In this document: in pieces, positions 20,835-32,230 of the stretch
Numbering within the stretch: position 1 is the stretch's first letter
Layout of the letters: every line of letters begins with the position of its first letter
Source: Prochlorococcus marinus str. MIT 0917
Lineage (GTDB): Bacteria; Cyanobacteriota; Cyanobacteriia; PCC-6307; Cyanobiaceae
NCBI RefSeq assembly: GCF_027359575.1
Contig: NZ_CP114784.1
Coordinates: 929,819 to 993,818, forward strand
Length of the DNA stretch: 64,000 bases
Reading direction: 5' to 3'
Notes under the pieces: generated by a model
The model's database searches: none
What the model was told of the DNA's origin: nothing
The model's input: only the letters and a program-made list of their open reading frames with translations
Position numbers and translations under genes: made by a program

Positions 20835-22534
20835 TGAAATTAGCATTGAGCCAACTAAATCCAGTTATTGGAGATCTCGATGGTAATGCCGAGAAAATAT
20901 TTAATGTGTGTAAAGAGATCAAAAACAAGAATGTCGCTCTACTCATAACACCTGAGCTTTCTTTGATCGGCTACCCTCCAAAAGACTTATTATTTAATCC
21001 AAGACTTTTCGAAGAACAAAAAGATGTTCTAAACAAATTAAGCAAAAGATTAAGTAAGCTTAGTCAAAAATTTTCTGTACTCATTGGTATCGCAGAAGCA
21101 ACACCAGATATAGAGATTCCTAAACTATATAATTCAGTTGTTATTTTAGAAAAAGGTAGTTGGCGAATAGTAGCAAGGAAGCAACTCCTGCCCACTTACG
21201 ATGTTTTTGATGAAAAACGATATTTTCGCTCTGCAGAGAATACTAGTGTTTTAAACTTTAATTACCAAGATAAACTTTGGAAGATTGGAATAACTATTTG
21301 TGAAGATATATGGGTTGAGCAAAACCTGCAAAATGAAAAGGTCCTAGGGAAAGATCCTATAAAATCCTTAGAAAAAGAAAAATTAGACTTGCTTATCAAT
21401 CTGTCAGCTTCTCCATTTATTGAATCGAAAAGTTTATTACGCCAACAAATAGCAGCCAAAGCAGCTATTCGTCTTTCATGCCCGGTAATCTACGTCAATC
21501 AAGTAGGAGGGAATGATGAATTGATTTTTGACGGTTCTAGTTTTGCGCTTAATAAACAAGGCAAATTACAACAAGAACTTCCTGCCTTTAAAGAGTCAGT
21601 TGGTCTTTGTGACATATCGTCCCTCAATCAACCACTTTCGATCTCAAGTAAACATCCAACATCACAAGAAGTTCTTTTCAGAGCTTTAGTTCTTGGAGTT
21701 AAAGATTATGCAAGAAAGTGTAATTTCAAAAGTGCCATTATTGGCTTAAGTGGGGGTATAGACTCAGCTCTAGTAGCAACTATTGCAGTAGCTGCTTTAG
21801 GCATCTCTAAAGTTCATGCGATTTTAATGCCATCTCCTTGGAGTTCAGCAGGGTCTGTAAATGATGCAACGAAATTAGCTAATCGACTTGGAATACATCA
21901 TCAAAAGATTCCGATCTCAGATGTAATGAATAGTTTTAACGATGTTTTATCTAACTCAGTATGGGGCACACCAACCGGTATTACAGCTGAAAATCTACAA
22001 TCTCGTATTAGAGGAACAATCTTGATGGCTCTTGCAAATCAAAAAAAGCATTTGCTTCTATCTACAGGAAATAAATCAGAACTGGCCGTAGGATATTGCA
22101 CCCTTTACGGAGACATGAACGGAGGATTATCTGTAATTGGAGATCTTTATAAGACAAGTGTATTTGACCTATGTAATTGGATAGATAGTGAGTCGTCATC
22201 CATTTGTAGGAATGATTTATTTCTCCCTAAAATGGGAGAAATAATTGGCTCTGAAATAAGAAACAAGCCTCCCAGTGCTGAATTACGACCAGAACAATTA
22301 GATAGCGACTCTTTACCGGATTATTTCATTCTTGATCCAATACTAAAAGGATTGATTGAACAGCACTTACCAACTGAAGTTTTAATAGAAAAAGGATTTG
22401 ATCAAACAATTGTTGATAAAGTAGCCAACCTATTAAAGAACGCCGAATTCAAACGTTATCAAGCACCTCCTTTATTGAAAATTAGTAATCAAGCTTTTGG
22501 AAGTGGGTGGAAAAAGCCAATAGCCTCAAGATAA
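20834..22534 (+). CDS. nadE: Glutamine-dependent NAD+ synthetase
   Basis: Two-domain enzyme of 566 residues making NAD+ from deamido-NAD+, ATP and glutamine. The N-terminal nitrilase-like glutaminase has Glu in TPELSLIGYPP, Lys in RKQLLPTYDVFDE and Cys in GITICEDIW (about 156). The C-terminal synthetase has the ATP pyrophosphatase loop GLSGGIDSALVATI (about 305-318) and STGNKSELAVGYCTLYGDM. It is directly downstream of nadD in the same operon. Convergent with the DUF3326 gene. Confidence 0.96.
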   Translation: MKLALSQLNPVIGDLDGNAEKIFNVCKEIKNKNVALLITPELSLIGYPPKDLLFNPRLFEEQKDVLNKLSKRLSKLSQKFSVLIGIAEATPDIEIPKLYNSVVILEKGSWRIVARKQLLPTYDVFDEKRYFRSAENTSVLNFNYQDKLWKIGITICEDIWVEQNLQNEKVLGKDPIKSLEKEKLDLLINLSASPFIESKSLLRQQIAAKAAIRLSCPVIYVNQVGGNDELIFDGSSFALNKQGKLQQELPAFKESVGLCDISSLNQPLSISSKHPTSQEVLFRALVLGVKDYARKCNFKSAIIGLSGGIDSALVATIAVAALGISKVHAILMPSPWSSAGSVNDATKLANRLGIHHQKIPISDVMNSFNDVLSNSVWGTPTGITAENLQSRIRGTILMALANQKKHLLLSTGNKSELAVGYCTLYGDMNGGLSVIGDLYKTSVFDLCNWIDSESSSICRNDLFLPKMGEIIGSEIRNKPPSAELRPEQLDSDSLPDYFILDPILKGLIEQHLPTEVLIEKGFDQTIVDKVANLLKNAEFKRYQAPPLLKISNQAFGSGWKKPIASR

Positions 22535-22556
22535 ATTTTTGAATTTACTTTTATTA

Positions 22557-23657
22557 CTAACTCAATTCCTTTAAGCAATTAATTGGTCTTCGCAAAGACT
22601 TAATATTAATCCCATGACGTAAAGCTGTAATTAATCCTGCAGCCTCTAAATAATTTTCAGCATGCAAAATATTATTATATTCGCTACTTAAGCAATCTAG
22701 TCTCATCTTTTTAGAGCTAACATTTAATACTCCTTGATTAGAAACTACTATCAAAGGGATAAATCTTTCGATACAAGATAAAACTGCTTCGCCACCTAAT
22801 GCGCCCTGTGGCACAACAATAGCTCCTAAATCCGTATTCTTTAAAATTTTCACCTGTAAAAAAGCATTTTCTATATTTTTTATAGCTGACTTACAGATGA
22901 GATCGGGTGCACGACTAAGACCAACTAAAACACTTTGCAAAAATGTATATCCGATCTCCTCTCCCGAGGTTCGAGGATCTAGATCATAATCAATTGGTAA
23001 TGGCGCCAACCCCGGTGCATGTGCACATGGAATCAATAAATGTTTTACAAGAAAATGACTTATTACAGCTTCGACCCCCGCAATAATGTCGACACCATTA
23101 CCTTTCCGATAAAGACTTGTTTCTAATTCATCACTATCATCAGGGAAACGAGTTACCACAGCAATTGCGGTTGCACCAGCTTTCTTAAGTTTTTCAGCAG
23201 CTCTTAAAAGGACATCTGGTTCTTCGATATTCCCCCAGCTTGAGCCACTTAAACCTTTTTTCAAAGTAACTCCTATGGCTCTTTCAGTTGTAATTACAGG
23301 GCCAATATCTAGCCCCAAGCTTGCGACACAGCCATCAGCAACTTGTAAATGTCTTTTTTTTAAATCAGACTCTAAGCCAGCATCTAATAGTATACCTACT
23401 TTTTGTTGTCTTACGGGTTTAAGAAACACTTCTCCAGCCGCAAAAAGATTTAAACTATACCCTTCTACGTATTGGACATCAGAATCTGGCCAATATAAAG
23501 ATCCACCATTCATAACATTGGGATGAGTTATTAAACATTCACTAGCAGCAGCCAGTAATCTTGCGGAAGGGATTGCATCCCCTGCATATCCACCGACACT
23601 ACACCCTATGCCAGTAGGAATAATCAATAATGTTGGCAAAGGATCAGTGTTAGTCAT
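22557..23657 (-). CDS. DUF3326 family protein
   Basis: Protein of 366 residues found mainly in cyanobacteria and plants. Conserved stretches include LLIIPTGIGCSVGGYAGDAI at the N-terminus, HPNVMNGGSLYWPDSDVQYV (about 45-64), VVTRFPDDSD and IPCAHAPGLAPLPIDYDLDP (about 208-227), RTSGEEIGYTFLQ. Several Gly-rich turns suggest a nucleotide-handling fold, but no catalytic assignment is known to me. ATG start. It is followed on the same strand by a small hypothetical gene only upstream, not in a clear operon. Confidence 0.82.
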   Translation of the reverse strand: MTNTDPLPTLLIIPTGIGCSVGGYAGDAIPSARLLAAASECLITHPNVMNGGSLYWPDSDVQYVEGYSLNLFAAGEVFLKPVRQQKVGILLDAGLESDLKKRHLQVADGCVASLGLDIGPVITTERAIGVTLKKGLSGSSWGNIEEPDVLLRAAEKLKKAGATAIAVVTRFPDDSDELETSLYRKGNGVDIIAGVEAVISHFLVKHLLIPCAHAPGLAPLPIDYDLDPRTSGEEIGYTFLQSVLVGLSRAPDLICKSAIKNIENAFLQVKILKNTDLGAIVVPQGALGGEAVLSCIERFIPLIVVSNQGVLNVSSKKMRLDCLSSEYNNILHAENYLEAAGLITALRHGINIKSLRRPINCLKELS

Positions 23658-23678
23658 AAAGGAATCAATTCAATTCAA

Positions 23679-23897
23679 TTAAGGATTAATACCTTTCCCC
23701 TTTTCTTGATTAATAATTACCAAAAATTCGACCGATATTATCTGGATTTTTTTTTCAGAATGAGAAGTCACTGAAGTAATGGCCCACCTAAGTGGTTCAC
23801 CATATTCGATTAACTTAGATAAAATATAATTTTTCAAGTCAAATAAGCTTATTTCAGAAGGCCAATCTATGTCTAATTCTTTAAATTCAAGATTCAC
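23679..23897 (-). CDS. Small hypothetical protein (72 aa)
   Basis: Family not recognised. The 72-residue product has the look of a soluble alpha/beta protein (ELDIDWPSEISLFDLKNYIL, GEPLRWAITSV, EKKIQIISVEFLVII). ATG start, 53 bases downstream of the atpG stop, same strand, so it may be the last gene of the ATP synthase transcript or the first of a unit with the DUF3326 gene 21 bases further on. Composition is convincing for a real gene; function unknown. Confidence 0.65.
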   Translation of the reverse strand: MNLEFKELDIDWPSEISLFDLKNYILSKLIEYGEPLRWAITSVTSHSEKKIQIISVEFLVIINQEKGKGINP

Positions 23898-23950
23898 TTT
23901 ATTAATTACTGATACGTTGATAATTCGCCAAGTTAGAGAAAGATAAGAAA

Positions 23951-24901
23951 CTATGCTGCAGCGCCACCTACAACTTCTAAAATTTCTTGCGTAATTGCAG
24001 CTTGTCTGGCCTTGTTATAGTCGATAGTAAGGTTTTTAGCTAGTTCCTTCGCATTATCACTAGCATTATTCATTGCAGTCATTCTACTCGCCAACTCTGA
24101 GGCGGCAGACTCCTGTAATGCGCGTAGTAATTGATTCTGCAAATAAAGAGGTAAAAGAGCATTCAAAAGTTGATCAGGACTTTGTTCAAAAACGATATCG
24201 GATGGTAATTTCGGCTCTGCATTTGAAGGAGCAGAATCTTTCTCAATAATTAGTTGGCTATCTTTTGTAGTTAATCTAAAAATTTCATCTTCTGAATCTG
24301 CTATTCCTTGAGGATCCAAAGGTAAAAGAGTTTGTATTGTTGGATTACAACTAACCAAGCTTACAAACTTGGTAAAAATGACCTCTATTCGGTCAGTACT
24401 TTCGGAGAGAAATTCTGCTAATACTTCACTAGTAATAGATACGGCATCTTCTGAGGTAGGAACTTGTTCTAATTCTTTAAAAGTAGCTCTTATGTTATAG
24501 AGACTAGATCTATTCTCGAAATATCCTATGGCTTTCTTACCAATTAAAACTAGATCGGGACTAAATCCTTGATCTTTTAGTTCGGCATAGCGTTTCTCTG
24601 TTCGTTTAATAATATTTGCATTGTAGCCACCACATAATCCTCTATCTCCAGTAACAGCTAAGAGAGTAATTTTCTTAACTTCACGCCTATTGAGAAGAGG
24701 AGAGTCTGCAGCTTCAAACTGCATTCTTGATTGAATATTTTCTAAAACCCTTGCCAATCGATCAGCAAAAGGTCTACTCCGTAAGACCTGATCCTGTGCT
24801 CTCCTAACTTTCGCAGCAGCAACGAGTCTCATCGCTTCTGTGATTTTCCTAGTGTTTTTGACAGATACAATTCTGTCTCTTATGTCCTTGAGGTTAGCCA
24901 T
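23951..24901 (-). CDS. atpG: ATP synthase F1 subunit gamma
   Basis: Central rotor shaft, 316 residues. N-terminal [20 protein letters not shown] and C-terminal [20 protein letters not shown] and [19 protein letters not shown] are family signatures. A segment between about 195 and 240 ([20 protein letters not shown]) corresponds to the insertion that cyanobacterial and chloroplast gamma carry. The two regulatory cysteines of the chloroplast form are not seen in it. Last subunit gene of the large operon, 32 bases after atpA. Confidence 0.97.
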   Translation of the reverse strand: MANLKDIRDRIVSVKNTRKITEAMRLVAAAKVRRAQDQVLRSRPFADRLARVLENIQSRMQFEAADSPLLNRREVKKITLLAVTGDRGLCGGYNANIIKRTEKRYAELKDQGFSPDLVLIGKKAIGYFENRSSLYNIRATFKELEQVPTSEDAVSITSEVLAEFLSESTDRIEVIFTKFVSLVSCNPTIQTLLPLDPQGIADSEDEIFRLTTKDSQLIIEKDSAPSNAEPKLPSDIVFEQSPDQLLNALLPLYLQNQLLRALQESAASELASRMTAMNNASDNAKELAKNLTIDYNKARQAAITQEILEVVGGAAA

Positions 24902-24933
24902 AGGTGATTGTCTCTCTTAGATAGCCTTTGTAT

Positions 24934-26457
<1,524 letters not shown>

Positions 26458-26473
26458 TTAAGTTGGGGAAGAT

Positions 26474-26502
26474 AAAAGGAAGGAAGAAAAGAAAGAAGAA
26501 AG
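26474..26502 (-). promoter_or_regulatory. Uninterrupted pyrimidine tract in the atpH-atpA spacer
   Basis: The plus strand is all purine from 26474 to 26502, so the mRNA carries a 29-base C/U tract ending 26 bases before the atpA ATG. No AGGA-like site is present between tract and start. Cyanobacteria often lack Shine-Dalgarno sites, and ribosomal protein S1 binds pyrimidine-rich leaders. That this tract serves atpA translation is inference. Confidence 0.4.
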
Positions 26503-26517
26503 TCAGTAGAGAGAGAA

Positions 26518-27066
26518 TTAGCTGACCTTGGCCAAAGCAAGTCCAAGTCGTCTAACTTGCCCTGCGATGCTGGCATCAATGACCTTTGATCCAACATTGA
26601 CCACAAAGCCACCTAGCAATTCAGAGTCGACTTTGAGATCGATTTCTAAATTATCTGTGCCAGCTATAGATTGTACTTTCTTGAGTAGCTCAGATTGTTG
26701 ATCTTCATTCAAAGCTGAAGCTGAAGTAATTGTTGCTAAAGCAATATTTCTTTGTTCTCGATAGATTTCTAATAATCTTTCAAGAACAGAATTCAACAAT
26801 CCAATTCTCTGTCGATCTGCTAAAAGTTTTAGAAGATTTAAGAAAGAGGGGTTTACCTGACTAGAGAAAAGCTTTTCTAAAGCTAATTTCTTCTGATTAA
26901 CCTCTAAAACTGGCGATGACATTGCATCACTAAATTCAGGGCAATTATTCCAAAGTTCTAAAATAGATTTAGCTTGATTTACTACTTCATCAACTTCGTT
27001 TCGGCTCTCAGCGACTTGGAGAAAAGCTTCAGCATATGGAGTAGTAATAGTATTAAGTAGTGGCAT
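26518..27066 (-). CDS. atpH: ATP synthase F1 subunit delta
   Basis: Peripheral-stalk subunit of 182 residues linking F1 alpha to the b/b-prime dimer. It begins TITTPYAEAFLQVAESRNEV, carries FLNLLKLLADRQRIGLLNSV in the middle and ends with LKVDSELLGGFVVNVGSKVIDASI, all typical of OSCP/delta. ATG start; its first base overlaps the atpF stop by one base. Confidence 0.96.
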   Translation of the reverse strand: MPLLNTITTPYAEAFLQVAESRNEVDEVVNQAKSILELWNNCPEFSDAMSSPVLEVNQKKLALEKLFSSQVNPSFLNLLKLLADRQRIGLLNSVLERLLEIYREQRNIALATITSASALNEDQQSELLKKVQSIAGTDNLEIDLKVDSELLGGFVVNVGSKVIDASIAGQVRRLGLALAKVS

Positions 27067-27578
27067 TAGTTGTCTCCAATATTTTTAATTGACTGTTTAA
27101 GAAAATTATCTTGAGTATTTGAATCTAACTTTTTAGGAAGCATTGCTAATGCTTTTTCGATAGCAAGTTCTGCAGCCTCTTTTCTTAATTGAGATGTTAC
27201 TCTTGCAGCTTCAGCATTTAAGTCAGAAGCTGCACCTTGTTTAATTCTTGCCATTTCCTCAACAGTTCTTTTTTCACTCTCTAGACGAATTGCTTCTGCT
27301 CTCGCTTTGCAATCATTTCGGATTTTGTCTGCTTTTTGCTTGGCCGAGGCAAGTTCGCCTTTTGCTTGTGAAAGAGAAACTTGTGCTTGAGCTAAACGCT
27401 CTTCTGCTTCTTTCAAGTCAGAAAGGATTGTAGTTCTTCGTCTTTCAAGAATTTTTCCTAAAAAGCCTGGCAAGAACTTATAGAGCCCAAAAACAACAAC
27501 AGCTAAGTTAATGATGTTGGTCTCAAAAATATTTAAATTTAGGCCAAAGCCTGCGGAAGAGAACATTAAAGAAGTCAT
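27066..27578 (-). CDS. atpF: ATP synthase Fo subunit b
   Basis: Membrane-anchored stator subunit, 170 residues. One hydrophobic helix (about 20-40, [19 protein letters not shown]) is followed by a long charged helix with repeated Ala/Glu/Lys heptads to about residue 150. It dimerises with b-prime. ATG start overlapping the end of atpF2 by four bases (ATGA). Confidence 0.95.
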   Translation of the reverse strand: MTSLMFSSAGFGLNLNIFETNIINLAVVVFGLYKFLPGFLGKILERRRTTILSDLKEAEERLAQAQVSLSQAKGELASAKQKADKIRNDCKARAEAIRLESEKRTVEEMARIKQGAASDLNAEAARVTSQLRKEAAELAIEKALAMLPKKLDSNTQDNFLKQSIKNIGDN

Positions 27579-28036
27579 TTTTTTGCCAAGAGTCTTTCAA
27601 TAATCAAAGCACCAAGATTGTCAGCCTCGGTTTTGAGTTGATTAAGAGCTTCATCTCTTTGTGAATCAATCTCACGCCTAGCTTTCTCTCTCGATGAATT
27701 TGCCTCTGAAGTAGCAAGAGCAAGAGCTTCTTTGTAAAGATTCTCAGAATCTTGCTCTGCCTCAAGAATGACCTTCTGAGCTTCAAGACGAGCTTCTTTT
27801 AGCTGATCTTTCAGTTCAGTCTCTAGTCGTTCAACCTCAGCGATTTTTTTCTTTGCTTCTGCCCGACTTGTATTTACATAATCCTCTCTTTCTTCAACTA
27901 CCCGTCCTACAGGTTTAAAGAAAAGCGCATTAAGTATGAAAGTAAGCAATACAACTTGGACCGCCATAAGCGGAAGAGTTGCATCGAAATCAAACAGACC
28001 TCCCTCAGAGGCACCAAACAAAAACAAAGTTGGCAT
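27575..28036 (-). CDS. atpF2: ATP synthase Fo subunit b' (second b subunit)
   Basis: The photosynthetic-type b-prime stator subunit, 153 residues, a diverged duplicate of AtpF. Its N-terminal anchor [20 protein letters not shown] (about 22-41) leads into [15 protein letters not shown] and a long coiled coil. Presence of both b and b-prime is characteristic of cyanobacteria and chloroplasts. ATG start; separated from atpE by a structured 128-base spacer. Confidence 0.95.
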   Translation of the reverse strand: MPTLFLFGASEGGLFDFDATLPLMAVQVVLLTFILNALFFKPVGRVVEEREDYVNTSRAEAKKKIAEVERLETELKDQLKEARLEAQKVILEAEQDSENLYKEALALATSEANSSREKARREIDSQRDEALNQLKTEADNLGALIIERLLAKK

Positions 28037-28108
28037 TAGCTAGGGGTGCAAGAATTTAAGCGAGCCGCATAACGGCAATTGAAATTTGCTAAAGAATTTT
28101 CAAATATT

Positions 28109-28151
28109 GGGCTGAAAGTCAATCAATTTGATTGATTTATTCAATCAGCCC
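28109..28151 (-). repeat. Hairpin downstream of atpE
   Basis: An outer stem GGGCTGA (28109-28115) with TCAGCCC (28145-28151) encloses an inner palindrome, TCAATCAA (28119-28126) and TTGATTGA (28128-28135). In the direction of transcription there is no T-run after it, so it is more like a stabilising or processing hairpin than a terminator; the T-run lies on the plus-strand side. Confidence 0.7.
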
Positions 28152-28164
28152 TTTTTTGAAATAT

Positions 28165-28446
<282 letters not shown>

Positions 28447-28509
28447 TTATAGAGTTGTGACCGGGAGTTTATACCTGCGAGGGGTGCATCTCATAGTCCT
28501 TGAGATGAT

Positions 28510-28572
28510 ACTGAAAGAATTTCAGTCCTTAAAGCAGGAAATTTGCTATTGAAAAGTTAATTCGATAGCAAA
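28510..28572 (-). repeat. Two hairpins in the atpB-atpE spacer
   Basis: ACTGAAA (28510-28516) pairs with TTTCAGT (28520-28526) around a 3-base loop. TTTGCTAT (28542-28549) pairs with ATAGCAAA (28565-28572), extended inward by a wobble and three more pairs to a 12-bp stem with a 7-base loop. Both lie just after atpB and before atpE in the transcript. Confidence 0.7.
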
Positions 28573-28581
28573 AAATCATGA

Positions 28582-29307
28582 TTAATGATGCTCTTCAACT
28601 GCTTCCCCGATGTAATAGGCAGCAAGAGTTGCAAAAATCAGAGCTTGAATAGCACTAGTAAACAAGCCTAGAAACATAACAGGAACTGGAAGAACAAGAG
28701 GCACAAGAAAAACAAGTACCGCTACAACAAGTTCATCCGCCAGAATGTTTCCAAATAAACGGAATGACAGAGAGAGAGGCTTTGTAAAGTCTTCAACAAT
28801 TTTGAATGGGAGCATTATTGGCGTTGGGTGAACGTAATACTCGAAGTACCGCAAACCTTTATTGCTCAACCCCGCATAGAAATATGAGAGAGATACCAGT
28901 AGTGCTAAAGCAACAGTCGTATTTATGTCAGCCGTAGGTGCCCCAAGTTCACCACTTGGTAGTTCAATTAGCTTCCATGGAACTAATGCTCCGCCCCAGT
29001 TGCTCACGAAGATGAACAAAAAGAGGGTTCCGATGAAAGGCATCCAATCTCTATAAACCTTTTCACCAATTTGTGTTCTTGCGAGATCACGTATGTAATC
29101 CCATAGAAATTCCAAAAGATTTTGAACACCTTTTGGATCACGTTCCATTTTTTTTGTTCCAATGACCACTAAGGCAAGCAAAGCGCCTATGAGCAGCCAT
29201 GAAGTCATAAAAACTTGGCCGTGAATTCTAAAATTTCCGATTTGCCAATAGAGATGTTGACCCACCTCTAATTCAGCTAAAGGAAAAACAAATGGTAAAA
29301 AACCCAT
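28582..29307 (-). CDS. atpB: ATP synthase Fo subunit a
   Basis: Proton-channel subunit, 241 residues, five or more membrane helices. The conserved region [20 protein letters not shown] contains the essential Arg that faces the c-ring, and [21 protein letters not shown] and the C-terminal [19 protein letters not shown] are typical of photosynthetic a subunits. ATG start, 75 bases after atpI. Confidence 0.97.
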   Translation of the reverse strand: MGFLPFVFPLAELEVGQHLYWQIGNFRIHGQVFMTSWLLIGALLALVVIGTKKMERDPKGVQNLLEFLWDYIRDLARTQIGEKVYRDWMPFIGTLFLFIFVSNWGGALVPWKLIELPSGELGAPTADINTTVALALLVSLSYFYAGLSNKGLRYFEYYVHPTPIMLPFKIVEDFTKPLSLSFRLFGNILADELVVAVLVFLVPLVLPVPVMFLGLFTSAIQALIFATLAAYYIGEAVEEHH

Positions 29308-29382
29308 TTATCTGGAAGTTAGGTTAAGAAGAAAATAAACGCCAAACAAACAAAACTTAAAAATTTAATTTCTAAAAAGCAC

Positions 29383-29802
29383 CTATGGCATTGATAGAAA
29401 CTGAATAATTAACGCTGGTTTATAAAGCAAAAATCCTAATAAAGCCGGAATTAAATCAAGTTGAGGGAATCTAGAAGATACCAAAAACAAAAGGACCGGA
29501 ACTAACAACTGGACTTTACCGACCATTTTTGATGAAGTACCTAGTTTTCCAACTCCGCGAGCAAGCAAGCGAAAATAAAAAATTCCCGATAAAGCACCAA
29601 TGAATAGGCTTGAACTAGCTTGGATTCCCCAAAAGAAACCTGCTATGCCAACAGAAAAAATAGTCAATAAAAATGTCAGACGGAATACTCGAAATTGAAG
29701 TTCAAGATATTCGTCTGATTTGACTTCGGACGATGAGTCCGATGAATCAATATCCAGAAGAGGATTATGACTTGAGCAATTTTCAACAGTCTCAGATGCC
29801 AC
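29383..29802 (-). CDS. atpI: ATP synthase assembly protein I (Atp1-like)
   Basis: First gene of the large ATP synthase operon, 139 residues. An acidic Ser-rich N-terminus (about 1-30) is followed by four hydrophobic helices (FLLTIFSVGIAGFFWGIQA, SSLFIGALSGIFYFRLLA, LLVPVLLFLVSSRF, LIPALLGFLLYK). AtpI proteins assist c-ring assembly and are poorly conserved. The GTG start is fixed by AGGAGG seven bases upstream. Confidence 0.85.
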   Translation of the reverse strand: MASETVENCSSHNPLLDIDSSDSSSEVKSDEYLELQFRVFRLTFLLTIFSVGIAGFFWGIQASSSLFIGALSGIFYFRLLARGVGKLGTSSKMVGKVQLLVPVLLFLVSSRFPQLDLIPALLGFLLYKPALIIQFLSMP

Positions 29803-30232
29803 GAAAATTCCTCCTACTGGAGTTCATTAGTGATAGCGAGAAGTTGTTTCGCAAACAAGACACCTAAGCTCTCTGCAAAGGCCCGGGGAATCTATCACGA
29901 GACTTGCATCAAAACAAAAAAATTTTTACCAATAAAATGAAAATTTGGTTAATCTAAGAACTTATGCAAAAATTTTAAACAAAGTTTTAGTTATCTAAGT
30001 CTAAATCAATATGCAGTCTCTTTAAAAATTTAATCATGATGATATAAATTTAAATAATTAGAGATTGTTCTATCTTGTTCTTCATTTTGTTTCTAAAAAC
30101 TAACAATTAACTTTGAACTTATAAAAATCTTCTTGATTTTTCTGCAATTCCATAAAAAAGTAAATTAAATACATTTAAATACTTGGCAAGATAGTAATTA
30201 AACGGCTCAATGGTTTATAAGCAAAACATCCT
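29803..30232. other. Divergent promoter region between atpI and ftsW
   Basis: About 430 very AT-rich bases separate the ATP synthase operon from ftsW. The side nearest atpI contains a GC-rich patch (AAAGGCCCGGGG near 29877-29888). No open frame, RNA gene or strong inverted repeat was found. It must hold promoters for both operons, but I cannot place them confidently. Confidence 0.5.
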
Positions 30233-31465
30233 TTGAGTAATATTTCTAAGAAGAAAATTCATTCAGAACACAGAAGGGAAAATACTCACGAATCAAAAGA
30301 TTATCTCCGTATTTTAATAAACAACAAGATTCTTCCACTGCCTTGGTCTCTCTGGCCAAAGGAGGGGCGTTTGATCATGGGATTAATTGCCTTTTGGAGC
30401 ATATCTGGAATCTTTATTCTTGGATCAGCTAGTTGGTGGGTAGCAACTAGAGAAATGGGTGAAGGCGCCTACTACATAAAAAGACAACTAATCTGGCTGA
30501 TCACCAGTTGGAGCATTTTCTACATAGCTATAAATATTAATCTAAAAAGTTGGCTTAGACTGTCAGGACCATGCCTTTTTATAGGTATGATCCTAATTGC
30601 ATCAACAAGCTTTTTCGGTAGTACTGTTAATGGGTCCACTCGATGGTTGATTATCGGCCCAATACAAATTCAACCATCAGAGTTAATCAAACCTTTCATC
30701 ATTCTTCAAAGTGCAAAGCTTTTTGGTCAATGGGAAAGAATAAATTCAGAAAAAAAAATTTTTTGGTTAACTATTTTTGCATCTATAATTGTATTAATTA
30801 TAAAACAGCCAAATTTAAGCACCGCTGCATTAATAGGAATATTGCTTTGGATGATTGCATTAGCATCTGGTATTAAATTCCGATATCTTTTTAACACTGC
30901 AATATCCGGCTTTTTTATTGGTTCAATAAGCATTTTTTTCAATGCCTATCAGCAAAGTCGCATCATGTCATTTATCAACCCATGGAAAGATCCACAAGGA
31001 AGTGGATATCAATTAATTCAGAGCCTTTATGCTATTGGTTCGGGTGGTCTGTTCGGAGAGGGTTATGGTCTTTCAATGCAAAAATTACAATATTTGCCCT
31101 ACAGGAGTACTGATTTTATATTTGCTGTTTTTGCTGAAGAATTTGGATTCTTTGGATCTATTTTACTTTTATCATTTCTACTTGTAGTTGCATATTTAAC
31201 CCTTAAGATATCTATTAATTGTAGAAATAATTATTCTAAACTAATCTCTATTGGATCAGGAACTATTCTTGTTGGCCAATCAATTATGCATATAGCAGTT
31301 TCTTCAGGTGCAATGCCTACAACTGGTCTACCCTTCCCTTTGATTAGTTATGGGGGCAACTCATTGATTTCCAGCTTACTTATAGCTGCCTTATTGGTCA
31401 GGACCTCAGTTGAATCTTCAGATTTATTAATTAAAAATTCCTCAAAGAGACTTTTAACTAGATAA
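30233..31465 (+). CDS. ftsW: Septal peptidoglycan polymerase FtsW
   Basis: SEDS-family membrane protein of 410 residues that polymerises septal glycan with a class B PBP. About ten membrane helices; family motifs QPSELIKPFIILQ, FINPWKDPQGSGYQLIQS, GLFGEGYGLSMQK, STDFIFAVFAEEFG and the final GLPFPLISYGGNSL are present. The start is TTG at 30233: an upstream ATG (30211) runs into a stop after eight codons. ccdA follows after 19 bases. Confidence 0.92.
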   Translation: MSNISKKKIHSEHRRENTHESKDYLRILINNKILPLPWSLWPKEGRLIMGLIAFWSISGIFILGSASWWVATREMGEGAYYIKRQLIWLITSWSIFYIAININLKSWLRLSGPCLFIGMILIASTSFFGSTVNGSTRWLIIGPIQIQPSELIKPFIILQSAKLFGQWERINSEKKIFWLTIFASIIVLIIKQPNLSTAALIGILLWMIALASGIKFRYLFNTAISGFFIGSISIFFNAYQQSRIMSFINPWKDPQGSGYQLIQSLYAIGSGGLFGEGYGLSMQKLQYLPYRSTDFIFAVFAEEFGFFGSILLLSFLLVVAYLTLKISINCRNNYSKLISIGSGTILVGQSIMHIAVSSGAMPTTGLPFPLISYGGNSLISSLLIAALLVRTSVESSDLLIKNSSKRLLTR

Positions 31466-31484
31466 TCTATAGAGAGAATTTAGA

Positions 31485-32225
31485 GTGGCAAATCTCTTTT
31501 TGAACATTTCTTCTATAAGTTTAATTTTCTCTGATTTGACTCGTCATGGCGAGCAGTTAATTAATAATGGGCTCAATAATCCAACCCCCCTAACAATTCT
31601 GATAGTCTTTGTTGGAGGACTTTTGACTAGTTTGGGGCCCTGTTCATTGTCACTTTTGCCAATAACAGTTGCATATTTAGCTGGATTTAAAAATAATCAA
31701 AACCCTTTACAAAAAACTATTAGTTTCTGCAGCGGTATAGTTCTTTCGCTAGTGCTCTTAGGCAGTCTAAGCGGTTTTTTAGGTAAAATTTACGGTCAAT
31801 TACCAGGTTTCTTTTCAATATTCATAAGTTTTTTAGCAATAATTATGGGTCTTAATTTACTGGGGATTTTTAAATTCAAACTTCCATCTGGTCCTGACCC
31901 TGGAACTTGGACAAATCAAGTTCCTCCGGCATTCGCACCAGTTTCAGCAGGTTTTGCTTTTGGATTAGCCTCCTCGCCATGTACTACACCTGTTCTAGCA
32001 GTTCTTCTCGCCTGGGTGGCTAAACAAGGAAATCCTCTTAGTGGCACAATTTTTCTTGGAAGTTTTGCTATTGGACAAATTGTTCCTTTATTTGTAGCAG
32101 GTACTTTTGCAGCAAGTATTCCAAAATTATTATCGTTAAGACCTATTGGGAAATGGGTTCCACCAATTAGTGGAGTGATTTTGTTAACAATAGGGCTTAT
32201 GAGCCTTATTTCTGTTTGGACATAA
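31485..32225 (+). CDS. ccdA: Cytochrome c biogenesis protein CcdA
   Basis: Thiol-reducing membrane protein of 246 residues; it moves electrons across the membrane to keep apocytochrome c cysteines reduced. Six helices are predicted, with one conserved Cys in SLGPCSLSLLP (Cys53) and its partner in LASSPCTTPV (Cys166). GTG start. ccs1 starts five bases after its stop, so the pair forms the system II maturation unit used for cytochromes f, c550 and c6. Confidence 0.93.
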   Translation: MANLFLNISSISLIFSDLTRHGEQLINNGLNNPTPLTILIVFVGGLLTSLGPCSLSLLPITVAYLAGFKNNQNPLQKTISFCSGIVLSLVLLGSLSGFLGKIYGQLPGFFSIFISFLAIIMGLNLLGIFKFKLPSGPDPGTWTNQVPPAFAPVSAGFAFGLASSPCTTPVLAVLLAWVAKQGNPLSGTIFLGSFAIGQIVPLFVAGTFAASIPKLLSLRPIGKWVPPISGVILLTIGLMSLISVWT

Positions 32226-32230
32226 AATAG

